NCBI GenBank assembly: GCA_964498785.1
Contig: CAZCJL010000151.1
Span: 1-15,021, forward strand
DNA length: 15,021 nucleotides
Reading direction: 5' to 3'
Origin: Mariaggregatimicrobium sp964498785
GTDB taxonomy: Bacteria > Zhuqueibacterota > Zhuqueibacteria > Thermofontimicrobiales > Thiofontviventaceae
Of the stretch, positions 6,613 through 14,101 are shown piece by piece; position 1 is the stretch's first letter, and each line of letters starts with the position of its first letter. The position numbers and the translations under genes are program-made. The notes under the pieces were generated by a model that did no database searches, was not told where the DNA came from, and saw only the letters and a program-made list of their open reading frames with translations.

Positions 6613-6840
6613 ATGGGCAGAATAAGTTTAAGACTTCCTGAATCAACACATGAAAAAGTGAAGGAATTTGCCAGGGAAAAAGGAATATCAATAAACCAAT
6701 TTATTGCAGGCGCAGTTACCGAAAATTTTTCTGCTTATGCGACAGGGGATTATTTCCCTTAAAAAATAGTGTCAGATTTTGATGAAACGATGGCAAAGAA
6801 AAAAGGCAGGTCTGCTCCGGATTGGGATAAAATAGAATAA
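6613..6840 (+). pseudogene. Ribbon-helix-helix antitoxin interrupted by a stop codon
   Basis: From ATG 6613 the frame reads MGRISLRLPESTHEKVKEFA then REKGISINQFIAGAVTENFS, the ribbon-helix-helix DNA-binding fold of CopG/HicB-like antitoxins (strand, helix, GISINQFI turn, helix). TAA at 6760-6762 stops it at 49 residues. The same frame then continues DFDETMAKKKGRSAPDWDKI to a second stop at 6838-6840. This has the look of the usual acidic antitoxin tail, whose family length (~75) equals the full in-frame span. I infer one gene split by a nonsense change. The 49-residue half could still bind DNA. AGGGTG (6601-6606) is the likely ribosome site. No intact toxin partner follows; a 29-codon open stretch at 6842-6931 is all that remains. 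Confidence 0.65.
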
Positions 6841-6985
6841 AGATATTTTAGTGAGAGCGCAATATCACCATTTCGACCTTTATGAAGTTTTTAAGCTTTC
6901 GCAAGTATTGTTTGAAAAAAATGCGGATTAGCGGTGAAAAAGCTTACCAGGCACCAAAAAAATATCGCGGAGCGCACCGAACAGA

Positions 6986-9160
6986 TTACTGCAACACATT
7001 AACTCCAACTTCAATCCTGTTTTTGGAAATCGAGTTGTGAGTAAAATCGATACGGAAAATATTGAGCGCATCGCCGAAACCAATGCCGATTTCATAATAT
7101 ATATCGTCTGCGGTGTTCGTTGGAGTGTTTACATTTTTGAACAGGTTTTTGTTGTTAGCTGATAAAGAACTCCAACCCAATCCGGCCCAGAGTGTGAGTT
7201 TAACAGCTTTAATCGGATTCCACTGCAATCCCCGGTCATAAAATTCAGTACCTTTAATCGCGTATTCCAGCGTGCCATACACCATGCGGTCTCCGGTAAA
7301 TTCTTTGTAATTGACGCCACGCAGATTTCCGTAATAATTGAGAAATGTCCTGCCGCCAAAATCAAACCAACGCTGCGGCGGCAGATTGTTGTACGAGATC
7401 GCTGCAGATGTGTAAACAGTAAATTTGCTGTGGTAAGTGGGATTAAAACTTCGCAGCAGATTTGCTTTGATGAACGCGTAAGAATAATCGCTGCGCAGTT
7501 GATTGTGGTTCGTGTATTCCGCAACAATATTGGCGTCCACATGATGTTTCTTGTAAATGAACAATGCTCGCAGTCCCCGGAATATACCGACCTTAATTTC
7601 GGGATTTAATCGAAAATTGTTGTTATAATTTAAAATACTGAACTTCGTATTTGTCTTCGCACGTTCTTCGGTGTGTGACACCACAGATAATTTGAGCGCC
7701 ATATTATCTGTTGCCCGGTAGCCAAGCCCGATACTGCCGCCGGTCTTGTAATAGTAATCCCGGTAATCGCCTTTATATAACATGCTGATGAACGTATTTT
7801 TGCCAGTGGTTATAAGTTGCCTGTCTTCCTCATATCCGGTAGTGTTGTAAATATTCGCATCTGCAAAAAACTTTTTTCGACTGTCGAAAAATTGCAGAAC
7901 ACCGATGTGAGCTTTCCGGCGCTCGTCAGAAATGCCATATCCGGCGCTGAGAGAAATAGCGGAATTCTTCGTGAGCATGTTCGATAGGTTGATGCCGTAG
8001 CTCAGCCGTATTCCTTCAACCCTGTTATATAGCACATAATTACCGAGATTTTGCAGCCATTGAACATAACGCCCGAACCGTTGCTCCATTCCCAGTTTCA
8101 TGGCTTGCCGTGCCAGCGATTGGGACTCGAACAGGTCTTTGTACAAATCCACGGACGCTAATTGATTTTCGATCGTGCCAATGAGCTGTTCTCTTTCCTG
8201 TTTTGTTAAACGATCAGGATGTGGGACATCCGCAAATAGTTTTCGCTCCAGCTCCGGTTCTGGTTTGTAAGTCACTTTTTGATTCACAATCGCCGCAGTA
8301 TCCTCGATAACCGGATCGACGACATAATTTTCAAATTCAATAATACGATTTGCTTTTACTGTAATTCCCCAGAATTTAATATCAAAATCTTCCTCAACCA
8401 TCGTCGGCAACCAGTACTTGCCATAAAGCAGTTCCTTGTGAGTCTTTATTCGGTGGTTTTCAGAACCACTGATGCTTAAGGTAATTTTTTTGCGCTCCTT
8501 TTTTGCTGCGGCATTGATAAATGTGGCTGCTTCATTAAATATCACATTCGATCCCACCACAACATGTTTATTTGCATCAATTTGAAATGTACCGCTTACC
8601 GCAGGAATATTTTCTTGGGTGGGTGTTACACTAACCGTTAGCACCCGATTGTCGCCAAAGCCGATTTCATGGATTTTTTCATAGTGATAGACCGAATCGG
8701 CGCCAATGGCAAACGGATATAACGGCCAAAACTGTTGGCTTTCTTCACTTGTGTCAGAATCTGCAATGCCGATTACCGAGGCATTGTACAGAAACAAAAA
8801 CGGATTGGGAAGAGGGAAATTTTTTGCGATCTCCCCGGTATCGCTGCTATCTGCTGTTATTTTTCGCTGTGCGGTAACAACGATCCGCAATGAATCCGGT
8901 TTCATCCAAAAGCCGTCGAAATAATATTCATCCATCAATGGGATCATTTTGACGAGGAACGGGTTGTATGCAAAATAGATATAAGTTTTGGAATGACCTT
9001 TAAAAGAGGCAGAGTTGATTTCATCATAGCTCTGTTGACTGTTTATTTGCACTTGTTTGATAAATTCGGCAAACTCATTTCGGGCGATAACCGAAGTAAT
9101 GTTGAAAGACAGAAGTGTAAACAGGATAAAAAGAACATTTACGCGCATGTGATTTCTCAT
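6986..9160 (-). CDS. Outer-membrane beta-barrel protein, DUF5686-like
   Basis: Up to 724 residues. A signal peptide (about residues 5-27, LFILFTLLSFNITSVIA) directs export. Residues ~28-300 form a soluble, probably periplasmic part (YDEINSASFKGHSKTYIYFA, VSGTFQIDANKHVVVGSN, LYGKYWLPTMVEEDF). Residues ~380-724 alternate polar and hydrophobic residues with many aromatic turns (RLSYGINLSN, ISLSAGYGISDERR, LNYYGNLRG, GLGWSSL) and end in a short amphipathic strand (RIEVGVNVLQ), as expected of a 16-strand-type barrel related to the surface-antigen D15 group. This order matches DUF5686 proteins of the FCB group, here without the usual N-terminal CarboxypepD-like domain. Function is unknown; an assembly or transport role is inference. 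The ATG at 9148 (MRVNVL) has GAGAAA 3 bases before it; the ATG at 9160 has no ribosome site. Its neighbours are unrelated. Confidence 0.75.
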   Translation of the reverse strand: MRNHMRVNVLFILFTLLSFNITSVIARNEFAEFIKQVQINSQQSYDEINSASFKGHSKTYIYFAYNPFLVKMIPLMDEYYFDGFWMKPDSLRIVVTAQRKITADSSDTGEIAKNFPLPNPFLFLYNASVIGIADSDTSEESQQFWPLYPFAIGADSVYHYEKIHEIGFGDNRVLTVSVTPTQENIPAVSGTFQIDANKHVVVGSNVIFNEAATFINAAAKKERKKITLSISGSENHRIKTHKELLYGKYWLPTMVEEDFDIKFWGITVKANRIIEFENYVVDPVIEDTAAIVNQKVTYKPEPELERKLFADVPHPDRLTKQEREQLIGTIENQLASVDLYKDLFESQSLARQAMKLGMEQRFGRYVQWLQNLGNYVLYNRVEGIRLSYGINLSNMLTKNSAISLSAGYGISDERRKAHIGVLQFFDSRKKFFADANIYNTTGYEEDRQLITTGKNTFISMLYKGDYRDYYYKTGGSIGLGYRATDNMALKLSVVSHTEERAKTNTKFSILNYNNNFRLNPEIKVGIFRGLRALFIYKKHHVDANIVAEYTNHNQLRSDYSYAFIKANLLRSFNPTYHSKFTVYTSAAISYNNLPPQRWFDFGGRTFLNYYGNLRGVNYKEFTGDRMVYGTLEYAIKGTEFYDRGLQWNPIKAVKLTLWAGLGWSSLSANNKNLFKNVNTPTNTADDIYYEIGIGFGDALNIFRIDFTHNSISKNRIEVGVNVLQ

Positions 9161-9198
9161 TATGCTGGTGTGATAATTTAGCTAATACCTGCTTCGAT

Positions 9199-9247
9199 CC
9201 GTTTAAAAAACGAATCACTCTATTCGTAGGATACGGGCTTTTTTTTT
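9199..9247 (+). terminator. Hairpin followed by nine T residues
   Basis: CGAAT (9211-9215) and ATTCG (9222-9226) form a short stem nested inside CCGT (9199-9202) / ACGG (9233-9236), then a run of nine T (9239-9247). It reads as a weak plus-strand terminator, but no plus-strand gene ends nearby; on the minus strand it lies in the leader of the barrel gene. Confidence 0.3.
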
Positions 9248-9348
9248 GAATAGTTCCATCAGAGAAAGCCTTTGTGGATTGGATAGAACAGAAGTGGAAT
9301 AATATATCACCTATCATCATGCTATCACGTATTTATTACATCCTTTTA

Positions 9349-9699
9349 TCAATCATAATAACCGCATCGAGGGCATTTCCAATCAGTTGTCGCGGGCCTT
9401 TTGGGATGCTTAATTTTTCCCTTTTTTGCGAAATCATGGTAAATTACACATTCTGTATTAAATGCTTCATGGGCAGATTCAGAATATCGAAACTTAAATA
9501 ATGGCTTATCAGTTTTGTTTAACCAGGATTTTAATTTGGAATTCAAATCCTTATTTGCGCGACCGATAACTCTGAAAAGAAAAGTCCCATTTTCATTTCT
9601 TCTGCCGATTGCATAATTCCCGGATGAAATCTTGCTAACCTTTTCATCAATAGTTTTAATATTAAGGCGATACGGTCCTTGCATTCTTAACGATGGCAT
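9349..9699 (-). CDS. Small GIY-YIG-like protein with C-terminal CxxC
   Basis: 116 residues. Motifs suggest a diverged GIY-YIG nuclease fold: GNYAIG (27-32) in the GIY position, FRVIGRANKDLNSKLKSWL (42-60) in the YIG position with R47 just after it, and AFNTECVIYHDF (79-90) with E83 where the metal-binding Glu would lie. The end (HPKRPATTDWKCPRCGYYD) carries one Cys pair (109/112), perhaps half of a zinc site. I recall short bacterial proteins with this GxYxLG...YVGRxxxDLxxRL...EC.LYHDF...HP.RP....KCP.C layout, of unknown function. AAGGAG (minus strand, 9705-9710) lies 5 bases before the ATG. The gene stands alone, 31 bp after a terminator on the same strand. Nuclease activity is inference. 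Confidence 0.6.
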   Translation of the reverse strand: MPSLRMQGPYRLNIKTIDEKVSKISSGNYAIGRRNENGTFLFRVIGRANKDLNSKLKSWLNKTDKPLFKFRYSESAHEAFNTECVIYHDFAKKGKIKHPKRPATTDWKCPRCGYYD

Positions 9700-9745
9700 G
9701 TTTTCTCCTTCTTGTTACTATGTTAGTTGTCTATTTTATAAAAAC

Positions 9746-9768
9746 AGCCCAACAAGTCTGGTTGGGCT
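9746..9768 (-). terminator. Intrinsic terminator downstream of the DUF1566 gene
   Basis: AGCCCAAC (9746-9753) and GTTGGGCT (9761-9768) form a perfect 8-bp stem with a 7-base loop. On the minus strand it is followed by GTTTTTATAAAAT, on the plus strand only by TTAG. It therefore fits termination of minus-strand transcripts from the right, 158 bp beyond the stop at 9927. Confidence 0.75.
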
Positions 9769-9926
9769 TTAGATAAAAGCAAATATTTTTTAACCTCAAT
9801 AATTCATACGCCGCAAAGCTCTGCGTTAAATATTTATGAATATTTCAGGCTAAATAAAAGGATCAAATTTAAGCTAACTTCTATTCGATAAAGATAATTT
9901 TACTATAATTGACGAAATCAACAAAA

Positions 9927-10478
9927 TTATTTTAAGGAGCGAACTGCGCGCACATAATCATACCCATAGTTAAACAAATGCCTGTTGCCGCAACTTCCGT
10001 TGAGGAAACTGACGTACCATGCTTGAACTCCATTATTATAAGAATCAGATGTCCAAATCCAATTTAACTTTTTATCGAACAGAGGATCAATATGCAATCC
10101 TCCGTCCGGTTTTTCCTGTTCAATTAAGCTCATCGCTTCTTCTAATGTTGGCAATCGCCAATCATTAAATCCTGCATAACCTTTTTGGTTAAGTTCTTTG
10201 ATGCAATTCGAGGCATCACCGGCTGCTATTTTATAAGTCGATCCACCCTGTTGCCACATTAAATTTGTTTCATTGTCAATTACTATTCTATCTCCGTTTT
10301 CAATATGGAGTGAGTAATTATGTAAAAATCCTTTTCCTTTCGGATTCTTATCTGCATCAAAAAAGTCATACTTAATTATTATATCTATTACTTCTTGTGT
10401 AGTTAATGCAGTTGCATGGCTTCGCAATGGAAGATCGTTTGGATTCCTGACCTTTATTTCTTGATTATCGTTTTGCAT
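9927..10478 (-). CDS. DUF1566/Lcl C-terminal-domain protein (C-type-lectin-like fold)
   Basis: 183 residues, no signal peptide. Residues ~20-56 (TQEVIDIIIKYDFFDADKNP...GKGFLHNY) are the short spacer often found before this domain. Residues ~62-183 are the domain itself: DNETNLMWQQ (68-77), NCIKELNQKGYAGFNDWRLPT (91-111), LEEAMSLIEQ, WIWTSDSY (140-147), AWYVSFLNG (153-161) and YVRAVRS (175-181). The fold resembles FGE-sulfatase/C-type lectins and usually binds ligands. The last 45 residues sit where diversity-generating retroelements place their variable region in this family (WxSxxxxxxxAWxVxFxxG...VRAVR). No reverse transcriptase or template repeat is visible here, so that role is only a possibility. 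There is no ribosome site, and the best promoter lies almost on the start codon, suggesting a nearly leaderless mRNA. Confidence 0.75.
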   Translation of the reverse strand: MQNDNQEIKVRNPNDLPLRSHATALTTQEVIDIIIKYDFFDADKNPKGKGFLHNYSLHIENGDRIVIDNETNLMWQQGGSTYKIAAGDASNCIKELNQKGYAGFNDWRLPTLEEAMSLIEQEKPDGGLHIDPLFDKKLNWIWTSDSYNNGVQAWYVSFLNGSCGNRHLFNYGYDYVRAVRSLK

Positions 10479-10486
10479 AACTATTA

Positions 10487-10515
10487 AAGATACAAATTAA
10501 TTATTTAAAAGTCAA
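10487..10515 (-). promoter_or_regulatory. Putative promoter of the DUF1566 gene
   Basis: On the minus strand TTGACT (10515-10510), a 17-base spacer and TATCTTTA (from 10492) fit both the sigma70 -35/-10 pattern and the Bacteroidetes-type -7 element TAnnTTT. Transcription would begin about two bases before the ATG at 10478. Confidence 0.4.
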
Positions 10516-10578
10516 TTCGTTAAATAAATAATTCAAAGTTAATATAAAGATAGTTGTGTGTAGTTGCCCATTACATGT

Positions 10579-10809
10579 CTATTCCAATATCTCTATAATC
10601 GAACGCCTCCCTAATTTTGCAGAAGCCGCGGCAACAAGCATTCGAATAGACCTGGCTGTTTGACCGTGTTTGCCAATCACTTTGCCTAAATCTCCTTCTC
10701 CGACTTTTAATTCAAAGACAGAAGATCTTTCCCCGTCTATTTCATTGACATGAACTTCATCGGGTTTATCAACTAATTCTTTTACGATATACTCAATAAA
10801 CTCTTTCAT
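10579..10809 (-). CDS. khpA: KhpA-type KH-domain RNA-binding protein, copy B
   Basis: 76 residues from ATG 10809. AGGA (10816-10819) is 6 bases upstream of this ATG, while the ATG at 10815 touches it, so the shorter form is preferred; it also matches the length of the paralogue. The protein is one type II KH domain with the RNA-binding GxxG loop as GKVIGKHGQTARSIR (residues 42-56). KhpA proteins bind RNA, often with KhpB (Jag), and affect ribosome maturation, cell elongation or small-RNA function. The usual place is beside rpsP/rimM; here neither is present. It is the downstream partner of a tandem pair (80-bp gap), with 53 of 76 residues identical by hand count. No terminator is seen after it. 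Confidence 0.85.
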   Translation of the reverse strand: MKEFIEYIVKELVDKPDEVHVNEIDGERSSVFELKVGEGDLGKVIGKHGQTARSIRMLVAAASAKLGRRSIIEILE

Positions 10810-10889
10810 ATTCATTCCTGCTGTTTTAGTGGTTAAATTTGTTATTTCATTTTAGTGCATACATCCGATAATTAGTAATTCATTAATTT

Positions 10890-11120
10890 CTAATCTAATA
10901 TTTCGAGTAATGTTCGTTTTCCCTGCTTTGCAGAAGCAGCCGCAACAAGTAATCGCAAAGACTGAGCAGTTCGCCCATGCTTACCAATTACTTTGCCAAT
11001 ATCTCCACTTTCGACTTTTAATGAGCAGTAGACAGTTCTTTCGCCAGTTATTTCAGTGACAAGAACTTCATTAGGTTTATCAACTAAATTTTTTACGATG
11101 TACTCAATAAATTCTTTCAT
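10890..11120 (-). CDS. khpA: KhpA-type KH-domain RNA-binding protein, copy A
   Basis: 76 residues (MKEFIEYIVKNLVDKPNEVL ... KRTLLEILD), one KH domain with an intact loop (GKVIGKHGRTAQSLR, residues 42-56). GAGGTGA 4 bases before the ATG is a good ribosome site. It is the upstream copy of the tandem pair. Differences between the copies cluster at residues 25-38 (ITGERTVYCSLKVES versus IDGERSSVFELKVGE), outside the GxxG loop, which suggests that both still bind RNA but may differ in dimer or partner contacts. Each copy has its own ribosome site; the 80-bp gap may hold a second promoter, so co-transcription is not certain. Confidence 0.85.
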   Translation of the reverse strand: MKEFIEYIVKNLVDKPNEVLVTEITGERTVYCSLKVESGDIGKVIGKHGRTAQSLRLLVAAASAKQGKRTLLEILD

Positions 11121-11301
11121 ATCTTCACCTCACGTTAATTAGTAATTCTGACTTCGTTAGCTATTTAATGTGAATTTTTTACTTGGTGTTTAGGCTCTGA
11201 ATTCATAAATATTGAGTTTTCGACTTTGATCAATAAAACCTGAAATTCTAAAATGAAAAGTAAATTTCTACATAAATTGAATGTGCGTTCCGGAGTGAAT
11301 C

Positions 11302-11332
11302 GGCATTATGCAATTTCACTGCAATGCATTAA
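11302..11332 (+). repeat. Degenerate direct repeat, left copy
   Basis: GGCATTATGCAATTTCACTG followed by CAATGCATTAA resembles 11640-11669 (GGCATTGCATATTGCACTGC, AACCATTAA) with small indels. The two copies bracket the fold-back element and the orphan terminator. Confidence 0.4.
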
Positions 11333-11410
11333 CATGGTGTCTAAAGAACAACCCTTGCGAAGGATTTTATAAATGAAACAGTTATAGATTGATAGCCTGA
11401 AAAATTCATA

Positions 11411-11552
11411 GCCACAGCGGCTCAGAGTACATCGGGTTTTAATTTTCAAACGTTACGCAAACAATAGTAACCCGAATTTTTCTTAACTCAGTTTGAAAAG
11501 TAGTGTGCACATACATTGTTGTTTCTCTGTGACCTTTGTGCTTCTGTTGCAC
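11411..11552. repeat. Fold-back (inverted-repeat) element
   Basis: The outer arms GCCACAGCGGCTCAGAGTAC (from 11411) and TCTCTGTGACCTTTGTGCTT (from 11525) are degenerate inverted copies of one word. Inside lie perfect pairs TTTTCAAAC (11443-11451) / GTTTGAAAA (11491-11499), and overlapping alternatives CGGGTT (11433-11438) / AACCCG (11469-11474). It resembles a small MITE-like or REP-like non-coding element. Confidence 0.5.
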
Positions 11553-11585
11553 GTTTTGTGAATTATGCAGGATAAACTTCTGTTT

Positions 11586-11607
11586 AACCATCGCATGGTT
11601 TTTTTTT
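11586..11607 (+). terminator. Orphan intrinsic terminator
   Basis: AACCAT (11586-11591), loop CGC, ATGGTT (11595-11600) and a run of nine T. It has the form of a plus-strand Rho-independent terminator, but no plus-strand gene precedes it. Confidence 0.6.
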
Positions 11608-11639
11608 AACAATTATTGAGTTTTTGGACAGCCTGTAAA

Positions 11640-11669
11640 GGCATTGCATATTGCACTGCAACCATTAAT
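11640..11669 (+). repeat. Degenerate direct repeat, right copy
   Basis: Partner of 11302-11332; both share the order GGCATT, TGCA, CACTGCAA, CATTAA. Confidence 0.4.
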
Positions 11670-12316
11670 AAAATAATTATTTATAACGCGCTTGCACATT
11701 TAATTTTAAATTTTAGGGAACATAATAATGTACACTGAAATCCATGACACCCTATTTTTTTAGTTTACAATAATAATCTTTAATATCAATCACCCAAAGG
11801 AATGAAAATATAGTTAGTTCTTTTGGATTAGAAATGAATAGTCCAAAAGGATGATAAGAAGTATGTTTTTTGGTTTGAACGCTGTAATCGTCGAGAAAAA
11901 ATATGACGTGAAATAAATTTGTAATATTTCCCACAGTAATTGTCAAGTATAATTTATATAAAATATAATAAATTTTAAGATTAAATGCAAATCAATTTTT
12001 ATATAAATCATTATTTTTCGTTTTGCTGGTTACAATTTACCCGGGATTCGGCAGAATATTCTTTTCGTTTCCCAAAACCTGATCATAGATGACTTGTTAC
12101 AGGTTGCGTTCGGAGAGCTTACAACAGAAAGCATGAAGATATTCATTTGCTCTATCCTACTAGTGATTTCTCGACAGGAGAATGTCATTTGTTTGCGCTC
12201 GTGTTTGATGAACCCAGAGCATTTGGAGTGGATTGATAAAATATGGGAGCTAATTAAAAAAGTGAATAGTGAATTGTTCGACCAGATGTGATTTGAGAGA
12301 AGCAATATCCAGAATA

Positions 12317-14101
12317 TCAACAGCGGTCGAGGTTGAACCAGAAGGTGGAGCCACTGCCGGGTTTGCTTTTCAGATGGATGGTTCCGTTATGGCCCTCAAT
12401 AATATGTTTCACAATGGCCAGCCCGAGTCCTGTTCCGCCCATTGCCCTGGAGCGGGCTTTATCCACCCGATAGAAGCGTTGGAAAATACGGTCGTGATAT
12501 TTACGGTCGATGCCGATACCGGTGTCAGTTATTTCAATGCGCAACCTATTGTCTTTGATGTGTGTTACGCAAATCATAACAACGCCAGTTTCCGGTGTGT
12601 ATTTAATAGCGTTATCAATCAAATTATTGAAAACCGTACGAATGCCTTCCGCATCGGCCATTATCAGTGAGTTCGGGGGGATATCGGTTGTGATCGTGAT
12701 ATTTTTCTGTTTTGATTTTTCCCTGAATTCATCGAGTGCTTCGTCCAGAATTATGTTCAGGGATATTTTGTTCATAACAAGCGGTTGTTCCCGTTCAAGT
12801 TCGGATAATTTCAGTAAGTCGGATACCAGAAATTCAAGTCGTTGCCCCTGTTCGCGAATTTTACGGATGAATTTCACGCGTGCGATGGGCGATTCAGCCG
12901 CTCCTTCCAGTAATGTCTCTGCATAACCAATGATTGCTGTCAATGGAGTTTTCAGTTCGTGCGATGCATTCGCGACAAAATCGCGGCGGATTGCTTCCAG
13001 TGTTTTTAATTCGGTAATATCCTGTAGCTGAATCAGTGCCCCGCTCTTATTTTGTTCGGCAAGATAAAACGGAGTGACAATGTAGCGCAAATATTTTTTA
13101 CCGTGACGAGTTGAATAGATCAATTCGTCAGATTTTTTGTTGCCAGTTATCAGGGTGTCGTTAATCGAATCGATTAACCGATCGGCGTCAATAATTTTTC
13201 GGATTTCATCGCTGTTAATATCATTCGAGTGGAATTCCAAAATTTCATAAATTACCGGATTAACGTGGACGATGTTTTTCTCATTGTCAATTGCAATGAT
13301 GCCAATATCAAGGTTTGTGAAAATATGTTCTAACTTCGCGCGTTCTCTGGATATTTGGGCGATTTGCAATTTTAATCGTTCTGTTAACTGATTTAAGATA
13401 TGCGCCAGAGTACCCACTTCATCTTTCCGCTGTTCATGAAATGTTCTGTCAAGATCTCCGGCAGAAATGCGTTTCGCTGTGCGCACAATACGCAATATCG
13501 GAAATGTGACCACTGTACCCGAAAGCAAGGCAACCCAAAAAAGCAAAATCAAACCGACAAAATTTGATGCAATAATCAACATGATAATTTTATTCATTGA
13601 TTCATCAAAATTTTCTGCATAATATGCCATTCGTAAAAAGCCGATCATTTTACCCTGGTAATGAATAGGATAGGCTGAATAAAACAGCTTTAGATTTACG
13701 GTATCACTGCGGCGATAACTCTGTCCCCAACTGTGTTTGATCGCTCCTTTTACTTCGGGCCGATTAATATGATTGTCCATAGAAGCCACCTCTTCAGGGC
13801 TTACATCAGAATCAGCGATGACACGTCCGGAAGAATCAATAAGAGTGACCCGGGAATTTAATATGTCCTGGATTTGATATGTAAATTGCATCATCGCTGG
13901 AAAGTTATCTGAGGCTGAATGGAGGTTGCGTTGTTCAAACAGCTCGACAGCTAACCGGGTTTTCATCTGCAGTTCATGAAATGTTTGCCGAAACAGATAG
14001 TGGCGAATATTAAAAAACAGCACAATATCAAAAATGATAAAACCTATCAGGGAAGCAAATAAAACAACGGCGACAAAATTCCATTTGTACTTACTGAACA
14101 T
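12317..14101 (-). CDS. phoR: PhoR-type membrane sensor histidine kinase
   Basis: 594 residues from the ATG at 14101, which overlaps the regulator stop as TGATG; GGAGG lies 4 bases upstream. A TTG at 14104 is too close to that site. Order: TM1 (~9-32), extracytoplasmic sensor (~33-168), TM2 (~171-197), HAMP (~198-250), PAS (~255-365, ending GALIQLQDITELK), HisKA with H381 in the H-box FVANASHELKTPLTAIIGYA, and HATPase_c with N-box NNLIDNAIKYTP (N497), G1 DTGIG (526-530), F-box FQRFYRVDKARS and G2 GGTGLGLAIVK (555-565). It autophosphorylates and passes phosphate to the adjacent regulator. The architecture matches the PhoR/WalK class with a full external sensor. Phosphate sensing is inferred from family and partner; no pst or pho genes are nearby. 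All catalytic boxes are intact. Confidence 0.92.
   Translation of the reverse strand: MFSKYKWNFVAVVLFASLIGFIIFDIVLFFNIRHYLFRQTFHELQMKTRLAVELFEQRNLHSASDNFPAMMQFTYQIQDILNSRVTLIDSSGRVIADSDVSPEEVASMDNHINRPEVKGAIKHSWGQSYRRSDTVNLKLFYSAYPIHYQGKMIGFLRMAYYAENFDESMNKIIMLIIASNFVGLILLFWVALLSGTVVTFPILRIVRTAKRISAGDLDRTFHEQRKDEVGTLAHILNQLTERLKLQIAQISRERAKLEHIFTNLDIGIIAIDNEKNIVHVNPVIYEILEFHSNDINSDEIRKIIDADRLIDSINDTLITGNKKSDELIYSTRHGKKYLRYIVTPFYLAEQNKSGALIQLQDITELKTLEAIRRDFVANASHELKTPLTAIIGYAETLLEGAAESPIARVKFIRKIREQGQRLEFLVSDLLKLSELEREQPLVMNKISLNIILDEALDEFREKSKQKNITITTDIPPNSLIMADAEGIRTVFNNLIDNAIKYTPETGVVMICVTHIKDNRLRIEITDTGIGIDRKYHDRIFQRFYRVDKARSRAMGGTGLGLAIVKHIIEGHNGTIHLKSKPGSGSTFWFNLDRC

Larger units (their letters stand above)
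11121..12316. other. Gene-poor 1.2-kb interval
   Basis: No convincing gene. It contains a fold-back element (11411-11552), a degenerate direct repeat (11302-11332 and 11640-11669), and an orphan terminator (11586-11607). From about 12050 the composition becomes more gene-like, and two plus-strand frames give protein-like pieces in succession: KHEDIHLLYPTSDFSTGECH plus LFALVFDEP (to ~12225), then NPEHLEWIDKIWELIKKVNS to a stop at 12289-12291. That may be a frameshifted gene relic, but I recognise no family. The 64-codon minus frame at 11752-11946 has no ribosome site and is probably chance. Confidence 0.5.

Noticed and set aside
6842..6931. 29-codon frame as a toxin gene
   Set aside because: Too short, no start or ribosome site, and no family recognised; mentioned only as a possible remnant.
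12030..12320. 96-codon minus-strand frame beside the kinase
   Set aside because: Runs over the kinase stop, lacks a ribosome site and has a composition unlike a protein domain; competing plus-strand fragments are equally weak.
12269..12926. Plus-strand frames antisense to the histidine kinase
   Set aside because: Shadows of the kinase catalytic domain, whose motifs are complete on the other strand.
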